A stretch of 64,000 bases of DNA from Bacteroidaceae bacterium (GTDB taxonomy: Bacteria; Bacteroidota; Bacteroidia; Bacteroidales; Bacteroidaceae), in NCBI GenBank assembly GCA_024684455.1, contig JAIKWU010000022.1:1-64000 (forward strand), written 5' to 3'. Under the pieces are notes generated by a model. The model searched no databases. It was not told the origin of the DNA and saw only the letters and a program-made list of their open reading frames with translations. How positions within the stretch are numbered: the stretch's first letter is position 1; every line of letters begins with the position of its first letter. Position numbers and translations under genes: made by a program. This document shows, in pieces, positions 35,348 through 42,818 of the stretch.

Positions 35348-36262
35348 ATGATGAACAGAAGCATTGTGTCGATTGCCGACTATAGCCGCGAACAGATTGA
35401 GCGGCTGCTGGAACGGACGGCGGAGTTTGAACGTGAGCCGAACCATCCGCATCTGCTGGAGGGGCGTGTGGTGGCTACGCTGTTTTTCGAGCCTTCAACG
35501 CGTACGCGCCTAAGTTTTGAGACGGCTGCCAACCGATTGGGTGCCCGCGTCATCGGGTTTACAGACCCGAAGGTGACGAGCAGTTCGAAGGGTGAGACGC
35601 TGAAGGACACGATCAAGATGGTGTCGAACTATGCCGACGTGATTATCATGCGGCACCGGCTGGAGGGGGCTGCGCTGTATGCGAGCGAAGTGACGGACGT
35701 GCCCATCATCAATGCGGGTGACGGCTCGAACTTGCACCCTTCGCAAACGATGCTGGACCTCTACTCCATCTGGAAGACACAGGGACGGCTGGACGACCTG
35801 AACATCTTCATGGTGGGTGACCTGAAGTATGGCCGCACGGTGCATTCGCTGCTGATGTCAATGCGCAGATATAACCCGACGTTCCATTTCGTTGCTCCAA
35901 AAGAACTGGAGATGCCTGAGGAGTATAAACTGTACTGCCGGAAGGAGGGCATCCGATATGTGGAGGAGAGGGTGTTTACGGAGGAGAGCATCGCCGATGC
36001 GGACATTCTCTACATGACTCGCGTGCAGCGCGAACGCTTCACCGACCTGATGGAATACGAGCGTGTGAAGGATACTTACATCCTCAGGGCTGATATGCTG
36101 GGCAGGTGCCGTGAGAACATGCGCATCCTGCACCCGCTACCTCGTGTGAACGAGATTGAGCAGGATGTGGATGACTCGCCTCACGCTTACTATTTCCAAC
36201 AGGCGCAGAACGGATTGTACGCGAGAGAGGCTCTGATTTGTCAAGCATTAGGAATAGAATGA
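35348..36262 (+). CDS. pyrB: Aspartate carbamoyltransferase, catalytic subunit
   Basis: This 304-residue protein has the carbamoyl-phosphate motif [15 protein letters not shown] near residue 45, [23 protein letters not shown], and [28 protein letters not shown] near the C-terminus. It makes carbamoyl-aspartate in pyrimidine synthesis. Of several in-frame ATGs I prefer 35348 or 35351 ([13 protein letters not shown]) because the earlier one at 35336 lies almost at the predicted transcription start. The stop codon overlaps the pyrI start, so the holoenzyme subunits are coupled. Confidence 0.95.
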   Translation: MMNRSIVSIADYSREQIERLLERTAEFEREPNHPHLLEGRVVATLFFEPSTRTRLSFETAANRLGARVIGFTDPKVTSSSKGETLKDTIKMVSNYADVIIMRHRLEGAALYASEVTDVPIINAGDGSNLHPSQTMLDLYSIWKTQGRLDDLNIFMVGDLKYGRTVHSLLMSMRRYNPTFHFVAPKELEMPEEYKLYCRKEGIRYVEERVFTEESIADADILYMTRVQRERFTDLMEYERVKDTYILRADMLGRCRENMRILHPLPRVNEIEQDVDDSPHAYYFQQAQNGLYAREALICQALGIE

Positions 36263-36723
36263 TGGATACGACGAAGAAATCACTGCAGGTGGCGGCTATC
36301 GAGAATGGTACTGTCATCGACCACATTCCCACGGACAAGGTGTTTACGATTGCCTCGCTGCTGCAACTGGATAGGTGCAACGACCAGGTGACCATTGGTA
36401 ACAATTTGGACAGCGGCAGAATGGGTAGTAAGGGCATCATTAAAATTGCCAACCGTTTCTTTTCGGATGCAGAAATCAGTCGTCTGGCGGCTGTCTGCCC
36501 GAACATACGGCTGTGCATCATCAGGGACTACGAGGTGGTGGAGAAGCGCATCGCCTCACTGCCCGACGAGTTTGTCGGCATCGTGAGGTGTGCCAACCCT
36601 GTATGCATCACGAACAATGAGCCGATGAAGACGGTGTTCTACGTGACCGACAAGGAACAGGGCGTGGTAAAGTGCCGCTATTGCGGAAAAGAACAAAACA
36701 TTGAACATATTAAATTAGTATAA
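36259..36723 (+). CDS. pyrI: Aspartate carbamoyltransferase, regulatory subunit
   Basis: This 154-residue protein shows the allosteric domain first ([21 protein letters not shown]). The zinc-binding domain follows with four cysteines: [12 protein letters not shown] and KCRYCGKEQ. PyrI binds nucleotide effectors and links PyrB trimers into the dodecamer, giving feedback control by CTP. Starts at 36259 and 36262 both overlap the pyrB stop. The stop codon TAA overlaps the ileS ATG by one base (TAATG), an unusually tight link to an unrelated gene. Confidence 0.95.
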   Translation: MMDTTKKSLQVAAIENGTVIDHIPTDKVFTIASLLQLDRCNDQVTIGNNLDSGRMGSKGIIKIANRFFSDAEISRLAAVCPNIRLCIIRDYEVVEKRIASLPDEFVGIVRCANPVCITNNEPMKTVFYVTDKEQGVVKCRYCGKEQNIEHIKLV

Positions 36724-39700
36724 TGAAGAAATTTATTGAGCGCCCGAAGTTGGATTTGAGCGCAGTGAATCAAGAAGTGCTGAAAAAGTGGAACAAGGAG
36801 GATGTGTTCCACAAAAGTATAACGGAACGTGAAGGCTTTCCACCCTATATTTTCTACGAGGGGCCTCCATCGGCTAACGGTCACCCTGGCATTCACCACG
36901 TGATGGGGCGTACCATCAAGGACACCTTCCTGCGCTACAAGACGATGCAGGGTTTCCAGGTGAAGCGCAAGGCTGGCTGGGACACTCACGGGCTTCCTGT
37001 CGAACTGAGCGTGGAGAAGAGCCTGGGCATCACGAAAGAGGACATCGGCAAGAAGATTTCGGTAGATGACTACAACGATGCCTGTCGCAAGAACGTGATG
37101 ATGTACACGAACGAGTGGACAGAACTGACCGACAAGATGGGTTATTGGGTGGACCTCGAACATCCGTACATCACGTATGACAACAAGTATATCGAGACGC
37201 TCTGGTATCTGCTCAAGCAGTTATACCAGAAGGGACTGCTCTACAAGGGCTACACCATCCAGCCGTATTCGCCTGCAGCAGGTACAGGTCTGTCGAGCCA
37301 CGAACTGAACCAGCCTGGCTGCTACCGCGATGTAAAGGACACGACCGTGACGGCTCAATTTAAGGTAACCACTCCCCTCCCTTGGGTGGGGCAAGAGGGA
37401 GGGTCTCTGCCTGTTTACATCTTGGCTTGGACGACTACTCCCTGGACGCTGCCTTCGAACACGGCACTGTGTGTAGGCCCTAAGATTGACTATGTGGCGC
37501 TGAAGGGCAGGAATCCGTACAGCGGCGAAGTGGCTGTGTATGTCTTGGCTGAAGCCAGACTCGGTGCTTATTTCCAGTTTGAGGAAGGCGAAGTGCCTGA
37601 AATTCTGTGGCGTGGCAAGGGCACGGACCTCATCGGTCTGCACTACGAGCAACTATTCCCCTGGGTGAAGCCCTGCAACTTCGAGAACAACGAGGTGGTT
37701 GTCAAGGAGCAGGATGCCTTCCGTGTCATCCCTGGCGACTATGTGACGACGGAAGACGGTACGGGCATCGTACACATCGCTCCGACTTTCGGTGCCGACG
37801 ACGCCAAGGTGGCTAAGGATGCAGGTGTGCCTGCGCTCTTCGTTATCGACAAGGCTGGCGACACACGTCCGATGGTTGATTTCACGGGTAAGTATTTCCT
37901 TCGTGAAGACATGGACGAGAACTTTGTCAACCTGTGCGTCAACGACAGTTACTGGAAGCACAGCGGCGACTTCGTCAAAAATGCCTACGACCCGAAGTAC
38001 AACCAAGACGGCAAGTATGACGAGAAGGCTGCCAACAAAGACATGGACCTGAACGTGGTGCTTTGTCTGGAAATGAAGGAGGAAGGCACGGCGTTCAAGA
38101 TTGAGAAGCACGTGCACAACTATCCACACTGCTGGCGAACGGACAAGCCTGTGCTCTACTATCCCCTCGACTCGTGGTTCATTCGTTCGACAGCGAAGAA
38201 AGACCGCATGTTCGAACTGAACCAGACCATTCAGTGGAAGCCCGAGTCAACGGGTACAGGACGTTTCGGCAAGTGGCTGGAAAACCTGAACGACTGGAAC
38301 CTCTCACGTTCACGCTACTGGGGCACTCCCCTGCCCATCTGGCGCAACAAGGACACACATGAAGAACTATGCATCGGCAGCGTCGAAGAACTCTACAACG
38401 AGATTGAAAAGGCCGTGAAGGCTGGTGTGATGGCATTGAATCCGCTGAAGGAGAAAGGCTTTGTCCCAGGCGACATGTCGCAGGAAAACTACGACCGCAT
38501 CGACCTGCACCGTCCTTACGTCGATGACATCAAACTGGTGTCGGAGAACGGCAATGTGCTGACTCGCGAACTTGACCTCATCGACGTCTGGTTCGATTCA
38601 GGCGCCATGCCTTACGCCCAGATTCACTATCCTTTTGAGAACCGTGACCTCATCGACAAGGGCACAGCCTTCCCCGCCGACTTCATCGCCGAGGGTGTGG
38701 ACCAGACACGTGGCTGGTTCTTCACACTCCATGCCATTGCCACGATGGCATTCGACAGCGTTGCGTTCAAGAACGTCATCTCAAACGGACTGGTGCTCGA
38801 CAAGAACGGTATCAAGATGTCGAAGCGCCTCGGCAACGTCATCAACCCCTTCGAGTGTATCGGCACCTATGGAGCAGACGCTGTGCGCTGGTACATGATT
38901 ACGAATTCTTCGCCGTGGGACAATCTCTCGTTCGACCCCGAAGGCGTGAAGGAGGTGACCAGCCAATTCTTTATCAAACTGCAGCAGGCCTATGCCTTCT
39001 TCACCATGTATGCCAATGTGGATGGCTTCGAGTACAAAGAAGCTGACATTGACTACACTGAGCGTCCCGACTTCGACCGCTGGCTGCTCAGCGAACTGAA
39101 CACACTGGTGAAGAATGTGCAAACCTATCTCGACGACTACGACCCCACTCCTGCAGGGCGCCTCATCCAGTCGTTTGTCATCGACAACCTCTCCAACTGG
39201 TACATCCGTCTGAACAAGGCACGCTTCTGGGCTGGAGAGATGACTGCTGACAAACTCTCTGCCTACCAGACACTCTACACCTGTCTGGAGACACTAAGCC
39301 GACTGATTGCGCCGATTGCACCGTTCTATGCCGACCAACTCTTCCGCGACCTCAACGCCGTAACAGAGAAGGACAAGAGCCTGAGCGTACATCTTGCGAA
39401 ATTCCCAACCTTCAACGAAGCCTATATCGACAGCGAACTGGAAACAGCAATGGAGGCTGCAATGAAAGTCACCTCGATGGGTCTGTCCATCCGCAAGAAG
39501 GTGAAGATTCCTGTGATTCAGGCACTCCATGCCATTGCCATCCCCGACACAGACGCAGTCTTCAGCAACCGCATTGAGCGCATGAAGGATATCATCATGA
39601 AGGAAGTGAACGTCAAAGAGTTGCAACTCATGGACGGTGCCCTGCTCGTGAAAAATGTGAAGTGCAACTTCCGTGTCATGGGCAAGAAGTTTGGAAAACT

Positions 39701-40166
39701 GATGAAGGCAGTAAGTGATGCCGTGGCACACATGACACAGGCACAAATTGCCACGCTCGAAAACGAAGGACAGGTGACACTGCTTGCCGACGGACAGGAA
39801 GCACTGATTGAGTTGGAAGACGTTGACATCATGTCTCAGGACATCCCAGGCTGGAGTGTGGCCAACGAAGGTACTGTCACCGTGGCCCTCGACATCACTG
39901 TCACGCCCGAGCTGAAGACCGAAGGCGATGCACGCCGTCTCATCAAGCAGATTCAGAACCTGCGCAAGTCGCAAGGCTTCGACATCACGGACCGCATCTG
40001 TGTCACCCTTTCCGACCAGCCTGCCATCCGCAACATTATTGACGGCTTCGGCGACAACATCAGCCGTCAGGTGCTTGCTACTGAGATACGCCTGACCCCC
40101 CTCACAGAAGGTACGGAAATAGAATTCGACGACTTCAAAGGATTGATTCATGTCCAGAAAGCATAA
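36723..40166 (+). CDS. ileS: Isoleucyl-tRNA synthetase
   Basis: This 1147-residue class I synthetase has the HIGH-type motif in GPPSANGHPGIHH (residues 46-58), the large editing domain insertion, and KMSKRLGNVINPFE near residue 698. A long C-terminal anticodon-binding part follows; this is the longer eukaryote-like IleRS form. Residues about 217-228 (TPLPWVGQEGGS) are encoded by a GC-rich palindromic stretch (37370-37404) that looks like an acquired repeat in a surface loop before ILAWTTTPWTLPSNTA. The gene overlaps pyrI by one base and lspA by 17 bp. All catalytic motifs are intact. Confidence 0.97.
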   Translation: MKKFIERPKLDLSAVNQEVLKKWNKEDVFHKSITEREGFPPYIFYEGPPSANGHPGIHHVMGRTIKDTFLRYKTMQGFQVKRKAGWDTHGLPVELSVEKSLGITKEDIGKKISVDDYNDACRKNVMMYTNEWTELTDKMGYWVDLEHPYITYDNKYIETLWYLLKQLYQKGLLYKGYTIQPYSPAAGTGLSSHELNQPGCYRDVKDTTVTAQFKVTTPLPWVGQEGGSLPVYILAWTTTPWTLPSNTALCVGPKIDYVALKGRNPYSGEVAVYVLAEARLGAYFQFEEGEVPEILWRGKGTDLIGLHYEQLFPWVKPCNFENNEVVVKEQDAFRVIPGDYVTTEDGTGIVHIAPTFGADDAKVAKDAGVPALFVIDKAGDTRPMVDFTGKYFLREDMDENFVNLCVNDSYWKHSGDFVKNAYDPKYNQDGKYDEKAANKDMDLNVVLCLEMKEEGTAFKIEKHVHNYPHCWRTDKPVLYYPLDSWFIRSTAKKDRMFELNQTIQWKPESTGTGRFGKWLENLNDWNLSRSRYWGTPLPIWRNKDTHEELCIGSVEELYNEIEKAVKAGVMALNPLKEKGFVPGDMSQENYDRIDLHRPYVDDIKLVSENGNVLTRELDLIDVWFDSGAMPYAQIHYPFENRDLIDKGTAFPADFIAEGVDQTRGWFFTLHAIATMAFDSVAFKNVISNGLVLDKNGIKMSKRLGNVINPFECIGTYGADAVRWYMITNSSPWDNLSFDPEGVKEVTSQFFIKLQQAYAFFTMYANVDGFEYKEADIDYTERPDFDRWLLSELNTLVKNVQTYLDDYDPTPAGRLIQSFVIDNLSNWYIRLNKARFWAGEMTADKLSAYQTLYTCLETLSRLIAPIAPFYADQLFRDLNAVTEKDKSLSVHLAKFPTFNEAYIDSELETAMEAAMKVTSMGLSIRKKVKIPVIQALHAIAIPDTDAVFSNRIERMKDIIMKEVNVKELQLMDGALLVKNVKCNFRVMGKKFGKLMKAVSDAVAHMTQAQIATLENEGQVTLLADGQEALIELEDVDIMSQDIPGWSVANEGTVTVALDITVTPELKTEGDARRLIKQIQNLRKSQGFDITDRICVTLSDQPAIRNIIDGFGDNISRQVLATEIRLTPLTEGTEIEFDDFKGLIHVQKA
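37370..37404. repeat. GC-rich palindromic repeat inside ileS
   Basis: ACTCCCCTCCCTTGGGTGGG followed by GCAAGAGGGAGGG can form CCCTCCC/GGGAGGG pairing. Its composition and symmetry are unlike the flanking coding sequence, and it translates in frame to a Pro/Gly-rich loop. Confidence 0.5.
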
Positions 40167-40779
40167 ATCGCTGCTGGCGACAGCCATTATCCTTTTGGTG
40201 CTCATCATCGACCAGTGCATCAAAATCTGGGTGAAGACACACATGTATCTCGGCGAGAGCATCCATGTCGCCGACTGGTTTCAGTTGCACTTCATCGAGA
40301 ACAACGGCATGGCGTTCGGTTGGGAACTGGGTGGAAAGTATTTCCTCACAGCCTTCCGCATCGTCGTGGTCAGTGCCATCGGCTATTATACATGGAAACA
40401 GATTCGTCAGAAGGCACCGACATTTCTCATTGTCTGCCTTGCCCTCATCATTGCCGGTGCTGCTGGCAACATCATCGACTGTCTCTTCTACGGCCTCATC
40501 TTCAACAACCCAGCCCCGCCACAAGTGGCGCAGTTCGTTCCTTGGGGCATGGGCTACAGCAGCGTGATGCTCGGTCGCGTCGTCGATATGTTCTACTTTC
40601 CACTGGTCGAATGGGACATGCCCCAGACGTGGACATGGCTCGACAGCATCGGTTTCCTGCCACGTGCCGGCGAGCACTGCATCTTCTTCTCCCCCATCTT
40701 CAACTTTGCCGATGCCTCCATCAGTTGCAGCATCATCATCCTACTCATCAGTTATGCCTTCCGCTACCGTAAACCATAA
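40150..40779 (+). CDS. lspA: Lipoprotein signal peptidase (signal peptidase II)
   Basis: This 209-residue membrane protease has an N-terminal helix (SLLATAIILLVLIIDQCIKIWVK). The catalytic aspartates lie in AGNIIDCLFYG and IFNFADASIS, with RVVDMFYFP between. It cleaves signal peptides of lipidated prolipoproteins. It is longer than E. coli LspA because of an insertion between the catalytic regions, which is normal for Bacteroidota. The start overlaps ileS by 17 bp and the 3' end overlaps the next gene by 26 bp. Confidence 0.95.
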   Translation: MSRKHKSLLATAIILLVLIIDQCIKIWVKTHMYLGESIHVADWFQLHFIENNGMAFGWELGGKYFLTAFRIVVVSAIGYYTWKQIRQKAPTFLIVCLALIIAGAAGNIIDCLFYGLIFNNPAPPQVAQFVPWGMGYSSVMLGRVVDMFYFPLVEWDMPQTWTWLDSIGFLPRAGEHCIFFSPIFNFADASISCSIIILLISYAFRYRKP

Positions 40780-41767
40780 ATGGTACTTAACATATCGTCC
40801 CTCGTACTTTGTACTTTGTACTTTGTACTTTGCCCTTCTTCTTGTCTCCTGTGAGCAGCGGCCAGAAGGAGTGCTGTCGAAGGGTGAGATGGAAGAAGTG
40901 CTCTACGACTATCACCTCACTCAGGCGATGGCCGACTGGATGCCCGACCAAGACGGAGGCACCAACCAGCCCTATCTCGATGCCTTATTCCGCAAGCATG
41001 GCATTACACAGGCCGAATTCGACTCGTCGCTCGTATGGTACAATGCACATGCCAGCGACCTCAAAGACATCTATGACAACCTGAAGGACAGGTTCACCTT
41101 TGAAAGCCAGAAACTACAAATCTCGGTAGGCGACAACGAGATGGCTGCCCTTTTCACCGAAGGAGGCGACACCACCAACCTCTGGAACGGGCCGCGCATC
41201 ATCGTGCTGCGCAACCACCCCCTCCTCAATCTTGAAAAGTTCACTGTCAAAGACGACTCCCTCTTCGCCCGTGGTGACCGCTTCCTCCTCAAGGGAGACA
41301 TCATCATGATGAACGAAGAACTCTACAACCGCAACGCACAACTCGTTGTTGCCCTGTCGGTACAGACCACCAAAGACAAGACGCATGGTGACTCTCAACC
41401 GATGGAAAGCACAGGCAACTTCAGCATCGATGTCGAAGTGCCCCATTCGGAGCAGCCCCGTCAGGTAACCTGCTACTTCCAGTACCAGAGCCCCGACGCC
41501 ATCCGCAACTTCTGTCTCATCCGCAATCTCTCGCTCATTCGGATGCATACTCCATTGGCAGAGAACGATACACTCGCTGCCGACACACTTGCCGCTCCTC
41601 AGCCCCAGCCATCCTCCACGGTCAAGGACCGTTCTTTGCGCGGACCGCGACTGTCGCCCGAACAACTGCGCAAGCAGTCGCAAGACAACATTCAGAAGAT
41701 TGAAATACGCACAGCCCCCGAACATCGCACCCCTAACTCCTTCGGGCCTTCACGACGTAAAAGATAG
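40754..41767 (+). CDS. DUF4296-type lipoprotein
   Basis: This 337-residue protein begins inside the end of lspA. The signal peptide contains YFVLCTLYFALLLVSC with lipobox LLVSC, followed by EQRPEGVLSKGEMEEVLYDYHLTQAM, the typical DUF4296 start. The C-terminal part is Pro/Arg/Ser-rich and likely disordered. The function is unknown; DUF4296 genes commonly follow lspA in this phylum. The hydrophobic core of the signal is encoded by four perfect copies of GTACTTT (40804-40831), so slippage of one unit would cause a frameshift. The start at 40754 is the closest ATG giving a proper signal peptide. Confidence 0.8.
   Translation: MPSATVNHKWYLTYRPSYFVLCTLYFALLLVSCEQRPEGVLSKGEMEEVLYDYHLTQAMADWMPDQDGGTNQPYLDALFRKHGITQAEFDSSLVWYNAHASDLKDIYDNLKDRFTFESQKLQISVGDNEMAALFTEGGDTTNLWNGPRIIVLRNHPLLNLEKFTVKDDSLFARGDRFLLKGDIIMMNEELYNRNAQLVVALSVQTTKDKTHGDSQPMESTGNFSIDVEVPHSEQPRQVTCYFQYQSPDAIRNFCLIRNLSLIRMHTPLAENDTLAADTLAAPQPQPSSTVKDRSLRGPRLSPEQLRKQSQDNIQKIEIRTAPEHRTPNSFGPSRRKR
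40804..40831 (+). repeat. Four perfect heptamer repeats in a signal-peptide coding region
   Basis: GTACTTT is repeated four times without mismatch within the signal peptide of the DUF4296 lipoprotein. The unit length is not a multiple of three, so each gain or loss changes the reading frame. Confidence 0.85.
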
Positions 41768-41992
41768 ATGAAGACACGCCGCATAGCCGCCACACAAATC
41801 ATACTGCCAGACGGGGGCAAACACAGACAACACGTGGTCGAACTGATCGGCACACGTGTTGTCTCCGTTTATCCGCTCCAAGGCGAAATGTCACACACCG
41901 AATGGTACAGCGGCACCGTTGTCATTGAGGCAGACCGCCTCTGGCTGCTCCAGACGCTTGCCGACGGAACTCAGCACAAACGACTGCTGTAG
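41768..41992 (+). CDS. Small conserved-looking protein of unknown function
   Basis: This 74-residue protein starts directly after the stop of the DUF4296 gene with no gap and reads MKTRRIAATQIILPDGGKHR and so on. It includes a likely beta-strand pattern (QHVVELIGTRVVSVYPLQGE, TVVIEADRLWLLQTLADG). Codon use resembles neighbouring genes. Its 3' end overlaps the converging RNA methyltransferase gene by 71 bp, so either this gene or the C-terminus of the methyltransferase occupies shared DNA. I do not recognise a family. Confidence 0.6.
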   Translation: MKTRRIAATQIILPDGGKHRQHVVELIGTRVVSVYPLQGEMSHTEWYSGTVVIEADRLWLLQTLADGTQHKRLL

Positions 41993-42710
41993 CCATCGCC
42001 ACATTCAGCGAATCGGTATGGCCGAATGTACCGTAACTCGGTATCGTCAGCCGATCGGTCACGACCTTCTCCACCTCGGAACTGATGCCACGGCCCTCGT
42101 TTCCCATCACAATCACCCCTCGCTTGCCGAGACGTTTCTCATACACATTCTCACCATTCAGAAACGTCCCATAGACATTCAACTCTGCCGTCACGTTTCT
42201 CGCCTCACGCAGCGCGTCGGCCAAATCTATATAATGTACGCGCACGTGAGCGAGGGCACCCATCGACGCCTGAACCGTCTTCGGGTTATACAAATCCGCA
42301 CAGCCCAAAGAGCAAAACACATCGCTGATGCCAAACCAGTCGGCAATCCGCAGAATCGAACCCAGGTTGCCCGGATTCTGCACCTCGTCGAGCGCCAGAC
42401 ACAGGCCCTCACTCATCGCCTTTGCCACATCGGCCCTGTGATGCGGCTGACGAAACACAGCCAGCACACCTTGCGGCGTTTCCAGCGTACTCACACGACG
42501 CAACTCATCCTCCGTCACGTGGTCGCACATCTTAGGGGCATTGTTCATTGTTAATTGTTCATTGCTTACAGCCACATACACGCACTCGAAGCCGCCAGCC
42601 AGCAGTTCGCCCACCAGCCTCGGTCCCTCGGCTACAAACACTCCCTCCGCCTGCCGATACTTCTTCATCTGCAGGCACCTCAGCCATTTCATTCTGTTCT
42701 TACTCAGCAT
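41922..42710 (-). CDS. SpoU/TrmH-type RNA 2'-O-methyltransferase
   Basis: This 262-residue protein has an N-terminal substrate-binding part (KYRQAEGVFVAEGPRLVGELL). The SPOUT catalytic knot follows: ALDEVQNPGNLGSILRIADWFG (motif 1 with Asn and Arg), VIVMGNEGRGIS (motif 2) and IPSYGTFGHTDSLNVAMATAVV (motif 3). It methylates a ribose in rRNA or tRNA; the target is not evident. Residues about 50-58 (NEQLTMNNA) are encoded by the CATTGTTCATTGTTAATTG repeat and are probably an insertion. The start at 42710 is chosen because an earlier ATG is only about 8 bp from the -7 box. Confidence 0.9.
   Translation of the reverse strand: MLSKNRMKWLRCLQMKKYRQAEGVFVAEGPRLVGELLAGGFECVYVAVSNEQLTMNNAPKMCDHVTEDELRRVSTLETPQGVLAVFRQPHHRADVAKAMSEGLCLALDEVQNPGNLGSILRIADWFGISDVFCSLGCADLYNPKTVQASMGALAHVRVHYIDLADALREARNVTAELNVYGTFLNGENVYEKRLGKRGVIVMGNEGRGISSEVEKVVTDRLTIPSYGTFGHTDSLNVAMATAVVCAEFRRQASGAARGGLPQ
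42540..42565. repeat. Intergenic-type repeat inside the RNA methyltransferase gene
   Basis: CATTGTTCATTGTTAATTG followed by TTCATTG is the same word family found in the family B repeats (end of 9894-9993 and start of 45186-45264) and before tRNA-Arg (about 53698-53715). Here it is translated in frame. Confidence 0.7.
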
Positions 42711-42729
42711 GACACGATACATTTTGCTA

Positions 42730-42760
42730 CAAAGGTACGATTAAGTGAGCGGAATACAAA
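42730..42760 (-). promoter_or_regulatory. Promoter of the SpoU-type methyltransferase with CTTAATCG tract
   Basis: On the minus strand TTTG (42760-42757) and TACCTTTG (42737-42730) are 19 bp apart, with CTTAATCG next to the -7 box. The module is a divergent partner of the one at 42794-42809. Confidence 0.72.
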
Positions 42761-42793
42761 AAGAAAAGCGTTTTTTTCTTTTTTATTCACGAG

Positions 42794-42809
42794 CTTAATC
42801 GTACCTTTG
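42794..42809 (+). promoter_or_regulatory. Promoter (-7 side) of the BamA/TamA-like gene with CTTAATCG tract
   Basis: CTTAATCG is followed by TACCTTTG at 42802-42809. The -33 position is a T-rich run without TTTG. The predicted start of transcription is only a few bases before the chosen ATG at 42819. Confidence 0.65.
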
Positions 42810-42818
42810 CAGTTGAGT

